NCBI GenBank assembly: GCA_047974805.1
Contig: JBKECS010000001.1
Location: 1 to 47,345 of the forward strand
Length of the DNA stretch: 47,345 nucleotides
Direction of reading: 5' to 3'
From: JAJXUB01 sp047974805
GTDB taxonomy: Bacteria > Actinomycetota > Actinomycetes > Actinomycetales > Dermatophilaceae
A program made the position numbers and the translations under genes. The notes below the pieces were generated by a model. It was given only the letters and a program-made list of their open reading frames with translations. It did no database searches and was not told the origin of the DNA. Below are positions 41,101 to 47,345 of this stretch, piece by piece; within the stretch, counting starts at the first letter, position 1, and each line of letters starts with the position of its first letter.

Positions 41101-42147
41101 GTGCTTCGCGCCAGGCGTGCCCGAAAGATCGCCGCAACCGCCGCATACGGCGGAGGCGGGTTGGCCGCTGCCGCGACGGCCGCGACCGCCCTGGGCTATG
41201 GGATCGTCAAGGCAGAGGCCGCGCTGGCCCGGCGGATCGTCGGTGAGCCCTTCGACTCCGCCCCCGATGACGACGGCAGCTACGGATCCGGCCACGGCGA
41301 GGTGCTAGAACTCGTTGTGCTCGGTGATTCCAGCGCGGCAGGCATGGGGTGTGATCGTCCCGAACAGACCATCGGGGCCATTGTGGCCACCGGGCTCGCG
41401 GCCCTGACCGGACGACAGGTCCGGTTGACCAACGTCGCGGTGGTCGGGGCCGAGTCCCAAGACCTGCCATCCCAACTGGGCAACACCTTGGAGAGTGTGC
41501 CGCGCCCAGAGGCCGCGCTCATCCTCATCGGCGCCAACGACGTCACCCACCGCGCCGATCGAGCCACCGCCGTGCATCACCTGACCGAAGCGGTCGGTCA
41601 GCTGCGCAGCCTCGGCGCCGCAGTCGTCGTCGGAACGTGCCCGGACCTGGGCACCATCCGCCCAGTGCGGCCACCACTGCGCCAGCTCATGCGCCGGTGG
41701 AGCCGGGATCTGGCTGCCGCTCAGACGGTGGCCGTGGTCCAAGCTGGCGGGCGGACCGTGTCGCTCGGCGACCTGCTCGGTCCAGAGTTCGAGGCCCACC
41801 CGGAAGCGATGTTCAGCCAGGACCAGTTCCATCCCTCACCAGCCGGGTATGCACGGGCAGCAGCATCGCTGTTGCCGACCCTGTGCGCCGCCTTGGGGGT
41901 GTGGGGCGTCGACACCGCCGACCGGGCCCCGGAGCGGCAGCGCGGCGAGGCCGTGGAACCGGTCGCGGTGGCTGCCGGGCAGGCGGTCAGAGATCCAGGC
42001 ACCGAGGTCAGCCCCACGGCGGTGGCCGGCCAGTCCCGGGGGCCGCGGGGACCCTGGGCCGTCCTGCTACGCCGACGGCATACGCCGCAGGGCACCTCGG
42101 CAGATGAACTGGTAGCCGAGCACGAGGCGATCGAAACACAGCCGTAA
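41101..42147 (+). CDS. SGNH/GDSL hydrolase, membrane-anchored or exported
   Basis: A 348-residue protein. A basic, Ala/Gly-rich N-terminal segment (about 10-35) can act as signal or anchor. SGNH blocks are VVLGDSSAAGMG (Ser), a Gly in the second strand, IGANDVTH (Asn) and the SQDQFHPSPAGYA Asp-His pair. It ends in a 90-residue Pro/Arg/Ala-rich tail. GTG 41101 has AGGAGG upstream. It is an esterase or deacetylase of unknown substrate; the position next to cbs matches mycobacterial Rv1075c. Confidence 0.87.
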   Translation: MLRARRARKIAATAAYGGGGLAAAATAATALGYGIVKAEAALARRIVGEPFDSAPDDDGSYGSGHGEVLELVVLGDSSAAGMGCDRPEQTIGAIVATGLAALTGRQVRLTNVAVVGAESQDLPSQLGNTLESVPRPEAALILIGANDVTHRADRATAVHHLTEAVGQLRSLGAAVVVGTCPDLGTIRPVRPPLRQLMRRWSRDLAAAQTVAVVQAGGRTVSLGDLLGPEFEAHPEAMFSQDQFHPSPAGYARAAASLLPTLCAALGVWGVDTADRAPERQRGEAVEPVAVAAGQAVRDPGTEVSPTAVAGQSRGPRGPWAVLLRRRHTPQGTSADELVAEHEAIETQP

Positions 42148-42169
42148 GGGCTGCGCCTGACCTCGTGTT

Positions 42170-42604
42170 CTAGGAGTCCTCCCCTGCGGTGACGTCGGCC
42201 TTGCCGTGGCGGTGCTTCGTGGTCACGATGGCGTCAATCTCCACCTCGACCTTCCACCGTGAGTCCAGCAGTCCCGCCACCAGGACCATCGTGCTCGCCG
42301 GGCGGACGTCGCCGAAGAACTCCCCGTGCACCTGGGAGACCACATCGACAATGTCGAGATCGGTGATGTAGTGCCTTGTTCGCACCACATCGGCGGATGA
42401 CCCGCCCAATTCGGCGAGCGCGCCGAGGGCGATCTCCCATACTCGGCGGGTCTGCACCATGGGGTCGGGGCTGACATGACCATCGGGCCAGATCGGTGCG
42501 GTGCCCGAGACGTAGATCCGCTTTCCTTGCCGGACGGCCCGGGCGAAGCCCACCGTGTTTTCGTAGGGGGACTCGGTTTGGGTGCTGCGTCGGTGGGAGC
42601 TCAT
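42170..42604 (-). CDS. RidA/YjgF family protein
   Basis: A 144-residue Rid protein with GKRIYVSGTAPIWPDGHV, an internal QTRRVWEIALGALAELGG helix, VVRTRHYITD and the RPASTMVLVAGLLD strand. It belongs to a divergent Rid subgroup. The Arg of the canonical imine deaminase is present in the VVRTR segment, but the active-site environment differs, so enamine/imine deaminase activity is only likely. ATG 42604 has CATGAT (42611-42616 on the minus strand) six bases upstream. It converges on the SGNH gene with a 22-bp gap. Confidence 0.82.
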   Translation of the reverse strand: MSSHRRSTQTESPYENTVGFARAVRQGKRIYVSGTAPIWPDGHVSPDPMVQTRRVWEIALGALAELGGSSADVVRTRHYITDLDIVDVVSQVHGEFFGDVRPASTMVLVAGLLDSRWKVEVEIDAIVTTKHRHGKADVTAGEDS

Positions 42605-42742
42605 GACCCCATCATGGCGTGAACCCTCGCCGCTCGCCGGGCGAGCGCGATGTTCCACCACCGCGGCCGATGTACCTGGCCCTGCCGGAGCATCGGCTCA
42701 GGGGTGCCAAAGGGCATCCCTAGCAGGGGTTTTCCGGGACCT

Positions 42743-42760
42743 ATCGGGGACATCCCCGAT
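42743..42760. promoter_or_regulatory. Perfect palindrome upstream of the ABC exporter operon
   Basis: ATCGGGGA-CA-TCCCCGAT, 8-bp arms, 35 bp before the ATPase start. It is a likely operator or response-regulator site. It lies in the 190-bp gap between the RidA-like gene and the exporter, which otherwise holds only the RidA-like start region. Confidence 0.55.
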
Positions 42761-42794
42761 CCCGAGGCGCCCGTCCGGCTGAAAGACTCATGGC

Positions 42795-43574
42795 ATGACA
42801 TCAGGGAGCAACCACGACACCGACCAGCCCGCCGCATCGGCTCGGGACCTGGTCAAGATCTATGGCAAAGGGGAGGCTGAGGTCCACGCTCTGGACGGGG
42901 TGAATGTCGACCTGTGGCAGGGGCAGTTCACCGCGGTGATGGGCCCGTCGGGGTCGGGCAAATCCACCCTCATGCATTGCCTGGCCGCCTTGGACGCCCC
43001 CACCAGCGGGGAGGCGATGGTCGGCGGGGTGTCCCTGTCCGGCTTGAAGGACAAGGAGCTGACCACGCTGCGCCGGGAACGCATCGGTTTCGTCTTCCAG
43101 GCCTTCAACCTCGTGCCGACCCTTACCGCCCGCGAGAACATCACGCTGCCACTGGATCTGGCCGGGGCGAATCCTGACCCGGAGTGGTTCGAGCAGGTGA
43201 TCTCCGCCGTGCGGCTGGCCGACCGTCTGGGGCACCGTCCCAGCGAAATATCCGGCGGGCAGCAACAGCGGGTGGCGTGCGCTCGGGCGCTGGTCAGCCG
43301 GCCGGACATCGTGTTCGCCGACGAGCCCACCGGCAACTTGGACAGCACCTCCGGAGCGGAGGTGCTGTCGTTCCTGCGGCGCAGCGTCGACGAGTTCTCC
43401 CAAACCATCGTCATGGTCACCCACGACCCCGTCGCCGCGTCCTACACCGACCGCGTCATCTTCCTCGCCGACGGCAAGGTGGCCGACGACATCGACCGGC
43501 CCGACCGGGAGGTCATCCTTGAACGGATGACGTCCCTGCAAACCGCCGCCATGGCCCTCGAACAGGTCGGCTGA
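42795..43574 (+). CDS. ABC exporter ATPase (MacB/LolD type)
   Basis: A 259-residue nucleotide-binding protein. Walker A GPSGSGKST lies at about 52-60, Q-loop in GFVFQAFNLVPTLTA, signature EISGGQQQRVACARAL, Walker B IVFADEPTGNLDS and the switch His in VTHDPVAAS. The C-terminal extension ends VILERMTSLQTAAMALEQVG. It overlaps functionally with the permease starting one base after its stop. Start ATG 42795 has only a weak GAAAGA upstream. Confidence 0.95.
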   Translation: MTSGSNHDTDQPAASARDLVKIYGKGEAEVHALDGVNVDLWQGQFTAVMGPSGSGKSTLMHCLAALDAPTSGEAMVGGVSLSGLKDKELTTLRRERIGFVFQAFNLVPTLTARENITLPLDLAGANPDPEWFEQVISAVRLADRLGHRPSEISGGQQQRVACARALVSRPDIVFADEPTGNLDSTSGAEVLSFLRRSVDEFSQTIVMVTHDPVAASYTDRVIFLADGKVADDIDRPDREVILERMTSLQTAAMALEQVG

Positions 43575-43575
43575 C

Positions 43576-46119
43576 ATGCTGCGACTAACCATCCGGAACT
43601 TGCTCGCGCGAAAGCTCCGGCTCGTGATGAGCACGCTGGCGATCGTGCTGGGCATCGGCTTCCTCACCGGGGTGATGACCTTCAGCCATGGACTTGGCGC
43701 CACCTTCGACAACATCGTCCAGGGGTCGACCCCGGACGCCACGGTCGCGGTGACCTCCAACCAAAGCTCAACGATGGAGCCGACGAGCAGCACCAAGACA
43801 CTCAGACCCGCAGACGTTGACGACCTGGCGGCGCTGCCTCAGGTAGCCAACGCCGAGGGGTCAGTGGACGGCTACGGCGCCTTCCTGCTCGACCACGATG
43901 GACGCCTCTACGGGGGCCAGGGGGCACCCACTCTGGTGTACAACACCACGTCCGTCCCCAACATGGCCGGCGAGCCGATGATGACATTGGCCTCAGGGTC
44001 CATGCCCACACGCCCTGGCCAGGTGGTGCTGGACACCACGACCACGGAGCAGGCCGGGTATCACCTCGGCGATGACGTGTCGATCATCCTGCCCAGTGGT
44101 GAGACCAAGAAGCTGCGCCTGATCGGCACGGCGACCCTGACCGGAGGCGGGACCGCCGGTGCGACGATCGTGCTGTTGGAGACCGGCCAAGCACAAGTGT
44201 TCTTCCTCGGCGGCGCCGACGTGTTCACCTCGATACTGCTCCAAGCAGCCGACGGAGTCAGCCAGCAACAACTGGCCGACGCGGCGAGCTCGGTCATCCC
44301 GTCCGGGTTCACCGCGACGACCGGTGACGACCTGGTCGAGCAATCCCAAGACCAGATCAACCAGTTCCTCAGCGTGATCTCTATCTTCCTGATCACTTTC
44401 GCGCTAATCGCGATCATTGTCGGTGGCTTCATCATTTTCAACACCTTCACCATCCTGATCAGCCAGCGAGTCCACGAATCGGCGTTGCTGCGTGCCCTGG
44501 GAGCCAGCCGCCGACAGATCACCCAGTCGGTGATTCTCGAGGCCGTCATCATGGGACTTCTCGGCGCGAGCGTGGGGCTAGTCGTCGGTTTGCTGCTCGC
44601 CCGGGCCCTCGCCGCCGCCTTCCTCGCCGTGGGGTTGGACATCGCCACCGATGTCCTCACCCTGACCCCCTCGACTGCGATCTGGGCATACGTCGTAGGC
44701 CTAGTCGTCACGATGATCGCGGCCTGGCTGCCGGCGCACCGGGCCGGCAAGGTCGCCCCCGTCGCCGCCCTGCGGGATGACTTGGTCGTCCAGGAGGCAT
44801 CGCTGCGATGGCGCACTATTGGCGGAACGATGGCCGTCCTCGTCGGCGTCGCCTTGGCCGTCATCGGGCTCATCGGCGGACCAGGCAACGACGCCCTGTG
44901 GATCGGCGCAGCTGCCGTCATTTGGGTGATCACGGCCGCAATCCTGGCCCCGGTGATCGGCCATCCCCTGCTGCTCGGCCTGCGGTGGTTGTACGGGAAG
45001 ATCTTCGGGACGCCGGGCCGGCTGGCCGCCGAAAACGCCATCCGCAGCCCACGCCGCACCGGGGCCACCGCCTCTGCCTTGATGATCGGACTCGCGGTCG
45101 TCTCCGCCGTCGGTGTCCTGGCCGCCTCACTGAGCGCCACGGTCGATGATCTGATCGCCAAGGAGTTCCCCAGCGACTTCGTCGTGCAAACCCCGACGTA
45201 TGCGGGGTTCCCCACCACCATCGGTGACCAGCTGGCCGTCGTGGACGGTGTCGCGGACGTCGCCCGCCAACAGGTCGTGCCAGCATCGACCCCGTCCCTG
45301 CCGTCGCTGAACTATGTTGCGGCGGTCACCGAGGACTTTGTCGACACGTCCGGCCTGGAGGTGCACGAAGGCAGCGGGATCTTGACCGGGGATCGGGCCC
45401 TGATCACCGCTGACACAGCCGCAGCGCTGAAGTTGACGGTGGGTGACGCCCTGGACCTGCACTTCCCCGGGAATGCGCACTCTAGGGTGCGCATCGGTGG
45501 AACGTTCACCACCGCCACCGTTGACGCCCAGATTCTCGTGCCCATGTCGGCTGCAGACACCGCCGGTGTGCAGCGGTCAGACAACGCACTAACCATCCGG
45601 CTGGCGCCCGACGCCGACGCCGACGCCGTCCGGCAGCAGATGGACCAGGTGCTCCAGCCCTACCCGATGGTGCTCCTCATGGACAAAGAGGCCATGGCCG
45701 ATGCCATGAAGAACCAACTCAACCAGTTGCTCTACATGATCTTTGGCCTGTTGGCCCTGGCGATCATCATTGCCATTTTCGGCATCGTCAACACCCTGGG
45801 GCTGAGCGTCATGGAACGCACCCGCGAGATCGGGTTGTTGCGCGCTGTCGGGCTCGCGCGATCACGGCTGCGCGCGATGATCACCTTGGAATCGGTGGCC
45901 ATTGCCGCGCTCGGAGCGATTCTCGGGATGGCCGTGGGCGTCATCATCGGGGTGCTGCTGCGCCAATCTCTGCGCGCAGACGTCACCGTCTTGGCGGTGC
46001 CTATGCGCAGCCTGGGGCTCTTCCTGCTCGTATCGATCGTCATCGGGGTCTTGGCCGCGGTCTTTCCGGCGATCCGCGCGTCACGGATGAAGGTCCTCGA
46101 CGCGATTGCCCAGGAATAG
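43576..46119 (+). CDS. FtsX-like ABC exporter permease, 847 residues
   Basis: A double-module permease of the MacB/LolE group. It has an N-terminal span (about 15-37) and a periplasm-side domain. A three-helix FtsX domain spans about 265-400 (FLITFALIAIIVGGFIIFNTFTILI). A linker with two more spans follows (about 415-465), then a span near 505, a second external domain (520-705), and a second FtsX domain at 720-845 (LLALAIIIAIFGIVNTLGLSVMERTREIGLLRAVG). MERTREIGLLRAVG and the earlier QRVHESALLRALG are the coupling segments that contact the ATPase. Likely exports peptides, lipids or drugs. No adjacent regulator is in the window. Confidence 0.93.
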   Translation: MLRLTIRNLLARKLRLVMSTLAIVLGIGFLTGVMTFSHGLGATFDNIVQGSTPDATVAVTSNQSSTMEPTSSTKTLRPADVDDLAALPQVANAEGSVDGYGAFLLDHDGRLYGGQGAPTLVYNTTSVPNMAGEPMMTLASGSMPTRPGQVVLDTTTTEQAGYHLGDDVSIILPSGETKKLRLIGTATLTGGGTAGATIVLLETGQAQVFFLGGADVFTSILLQAADGVSQQQLADAASSVIPSGFTATTGDDLVEQSQDQINQFLSVISIFLITFALIAIIVGGFIIFNTFTILISQRVHESALLRALGASRRQITQSVILEAVIMGLLGASVGLVVGLLLARALAAAFLAVGLDIATDVLTLTPSTAIWAYVVGLVVTMIAAWLPAHRAGKVAPVAALRDDLVVQEASLRWRTIGGTMAVLVGVALAVIGLIGGPGNDALWIGAAAVIWVITAAILAPVIGHPLLLGLRWLYGKIFGTPGRLAAENAIRSPRRTGATASALMIGLAVVSAVGVLAASLSATVDDLIAKEFPSDFVVQTPTYAGFPTTIGDQLAVVDGVADVARQQVVPASTPSLPSLNYVAAVTEDFVDTSGLEVHEGSGILTGDRALITADTAAALKLTVGDALDLHFPGNAHSRVRIGGTFTTATVDAQILVPMSAADTAGVQRSDNALTIRLAPDADADAVRQQMDQVLQPYPMVLLMDKEAMADAMKNQLNQLLYMIFGLLALAIIIAIFGIVNTLGLSVMERTREIGLLRAVGLARSRLRAMITLESVAIAALGAILGMAVGVIIGVLLRQSLRADVTVLAVPMRSLGLFLLVSIVIGVLAAVFPAIRASRMKVLDAIAQE

Positions 46120-46123
46120 CGGC

Positions 46124-46390
46124 CTAGGCCAAGGCGCGGCGAAGCCGGACCAAACGATCGTGGAGTTCCTCAGGCTCTGCACCGGCTGCCGCCGCGTCGA
46201 AGACGACCACGCTCAGTTGGTCAAGGATCACCGCCGGGCCCAGGTCCGGAACATCTTGGCCGGCCAGCTCGGTCACCTCTGCCCGCACCAGCGGCATACG
46301 AACAAGGGCGTCCTCCAGCGGCAGCTGCTGCCACCGCTGGAGGACGCGCCGTAGCTCAACCGCCACCTGGGAAGGGACGGGGTCGTCCAC
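46124..46390 (-). CDS. Small conserved-looking protein, unknown
   Basis: An 88-residue protein from GTG 46390. It is helical, with an ELRRVLQRWQQLPLEDALVRMPLVR segment (in parts: VAVELRRVLQRW, LPLEDALVRMPL) and an acidic C-terminal half ending LHDRLVRLRRALA. No motif recognised. It starts 14 bases after the Bax-inhibitor stop with the same direction, and its stop is four bases from the exporter permease stop. Codon use looks like a real gene. The frame continues upstream through the Bax-inhibitor gene but only as an alternative reading. Confidence 0.6.
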   Translation of the reverse strand: MDDPVPSQVAVELRRVLQRWQQLPLEDALVRMPLVRAEVTELAGQDVPDLGPAVILDQLSVVVFDAAAAGAEPEELHDRLVRLRRALA

Positions 46391-46404
46391 GCGTGACGCC
46401 GAGA

Positions 46405-47307
46405 TCAGTCGCGAAGTCGAGCAAGCAGGCGCAACATTTCGAGGTAAAGCCAGACGATGGTGACGATGAGGCCATGCGCCAATAGCCACGAGTACCGCTC
46501 CGGTACGCCGGCGGCCACCGCCCGGTCGATGCTGTCGAAGTCCAGCGCTAGCGATACGGCGGCCAGTCCGACGGCAAACAAGGAGATGCCGATGCCAAGG
46601 GCGCCGCTGCCTCCGAAACCCCACCCGTTGCCACTGATCAGCGCATAGATGAGATTGATCACGGCAAAGATGACATAACCGAAGATCGCCATGGTGACGA
46701 TCCGACGGAACTTGTCGGTGACCTTGATCAGCCCGGTGCGGTAGGCCAGCAACATGCCGGCGAAGGTCGCGGCCGTGGCCAACACCGCCTGCACGACGAT
46801 TCCGGACCAGGCCGCGTTGTAGAACTGGCTGATCGACCCGACCATAAGGCCTTCCAGGGCCGCGTAGCCGACGATGAGCGGCACGCTGATGGTCTTCTTG
46901 AAGGCGATCATGAGCCCGAGCACCAAGGTGCCGGCAATCCCGCCGAGCATGAGCAGCGAGCCGCCCCCGGGCGAGGTGCTGGCCACCATCCAACCCACCA
47001 CGCCCAACGCGATGACCAGACCGAACAACATGCCTGTCTTCATCATGACGTCGTCGACGGTGACACGCCCAGTCTGCACCGGTCCCGCCGTCGGGGCTTG
47101 GTACATCTGTTCCAGACGGTCGCTCGTCATGGCGTCGTTGGCGGCAGCACTACCTGCGGCGGCGCCGGGCTGGCTCCACTGGCTGCCCTGGATGGGCGAC
47201 TGGGAAGTCCACTGCCCTCCCTGGGGGTTGCTCGCCGGCGGGTTGAAGCCGGCATACCCCTTCTCCACCTCGCGGTCGATCCGGTTGAACACCGGGTTGC
47301 TGGACAT
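46405..47307 (-). CDS. Bax inhibitor-1/YccA family membrane protein
   Basis: A 300-residue protein. A 95-residue soluble N-terminus is rich in Gln, Gly, Ser and Pro (NPQGGQWTSQSPIQGSQW), then come about seven membrane spans from residue 95 to the end. TMBIM-type features are EGLMVGSISQFYN, LALDFDSIDRAVAAGVPERYSW with the paired Asp, and WLYLEMLRLLARLRD. These proteins form pH-sensitive calcium-leak channels in other bacteria. ATG 47307 has GGAGG five bases upstream; a TTG directly before it is not needed. Confidence 0.9.
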   Translation of the reverse strand: MSSNPVFNRIDREVEKGYAGFNPPASNPQGGQWTSQSPIQGSQWSQPGAAAGSAAANDAMTSDRLEQMYQAPTAGPVQTGRVTVDDVMMKTGMLFGLVIALGVVGWMVASTSPGGGSLLMLGGIAGTLVLGLMIAFKKTISVPLIVGYAALEGLMVGSISQFYNAAWSGIVVQAVLATAATFAGMLLAYRTGLIKVTDKFRRIVTMAIFGYVIFAVINLIYALISGNGWGFGGSGALGIGISLFAVGLAAVSLALDFDSIDRAVAAGVPERYSWLLAHGLIVTIVWLYLEMLRLLARLRD

Positions 47308-47321
47308 CAATTCCTCCGTCT

Positions 47322-47342
47322 GTCGCGGTGGGGTCCCGCGAC
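47322..47342 (-). other. Short hairpin upstream of the Bax-inhibitor gene
   Basis: GTCGCGG and CCGCGAC, a 7-bp stem with a 7-nt loop, just upstream of the ribosome binding site at the window edge. It could be a leader structure or an upstream terminator; it is cut off by the window end. Confidence 0.3.
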
Positions 47343-47345
47343 GGC

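Larger units (their letters stand above)
252..47257. repeat. Dispersed overrepresented heptamer GGCATAC/GTATGCC
   Basis: About 49 copies by eye over the whole window (27 as GGCATAC, 22 as GTATGCC on the plus strand), with C before the heptamer in 38. The nearest variants are rare (CGCATAC 8, TGCATAC 4, AGCATAC 0). Copies lie in every reading frame and in intergenic DNA. The coordinates given are the first and last copy; positions are listed in the findings. Confidence 0.8.

Noticed and set aside
41139..41152. Palindrome CCGCCGCATACGGCGG-like inside the SGNH gene
   Set aside because: It lies in the coding signal-peptide region and fits Ala-Tyr-Gly-Gly codons; it is a CGCATAC variant, not the enriched motif.
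43576..45221. Several minus-strand frames opposite the ABC exporter genes
   Set aside because: Low-complexity Arg/Thr/Ala products, no start signals, mirrored codons of a clear ATPase and permease.
1..47345. tRNA, rRNA, transposase or phage genes
   Set aside because: Scanned for T-loop GTTCGA contexts with cloverleaf partners and for integrase/transposase motifs; none was convincing.

Overview
The window is a high-GC chromosome segment from an actinobacterium, probably a Micrococcales member of the Intrasporangiaceae/Dermatophilaceae type. The evidence is WhiB, mycothiol-conjugate amidase Mca, GuaB3, a His-tailed GroEL1 with two CIRCE/HrcA sites, and GTG/TTG starts. Gene content is housekeeping plus a few accessory functions. 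I see no prophage, insertion sequence, CRISPR array, tRNA or rRNA.

Layout. 1-7396: SURF1 (cut by the window edge), a ChoD-like GMC oxidoreductase translationally coupled to a GabD2-type aldehyde dehydrogenase, GuaB3, then divergently a membrane protein and a P1-family peptidase. 7487-15491: guaB, a whiB3-like gene, groEL, groES, a methyltransferase, ribokinase and a GH3 lipoprotein. 15528-24495 is a nine-gene leftward run: glmS, acpS, nnr, alr, an alpha/beta hydrolase, then tsaE-tsaB-rimI-tsaD. It links amino-sugar, D-alanine and lipid-carrier supply for the envelope with t6A tRNA modification. 24549-31477: coaA, a secreted transglycosylase-like protein, PIN-PhoH, a 615-bp non-coding gap, a dimethylglycine/sarcosine dehydrogenase-like protein and a small sirohaem-synthase-like fragment. 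31524-42604: uppS, hemolysin III, a small membrane protein plus mca, DUF4307, greA, metB, a tandem GNAT, msrA, a membrane protein, cbs, SGNH hydrolase and a RidA-like protein. 42795-47307: a MacB/FtsX-type ABC exporter, a small unknown gene and a Bax-inhibitor-1 membrane protein.

From memory of the Mycobacterium tuberculosis map, two separate conserved blocks meet here, choD-guaB-groE-tsa-alr-nnr-glmS and coaA-phoH2-uppS-hlyIII-mca-greA-metB-cbs-SGNH. They join at the 53-bp glmS/coaA intergenic.

Three signals are not explained by the genes. (i) The heptamer GGCATAC/GTATGCC, usually preceded by C, occurs about 49 times by my count, roughly ten times more than base composition predicts. It occurs in all reading frames, in intergenic DNA, and as an inverted pair forming the groES-groEL hairpin. 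(ii) At least eight genes have a TAnnnT hexamer exactly 6-7 nt before the start codon and no ribosome binding site, which predicts leaderless mRNAs and settles several start codons. (iii) A hairpin-forming intergenic repeat occurs twice, each time between convergent genes (7399-7478 and 25561-25637).
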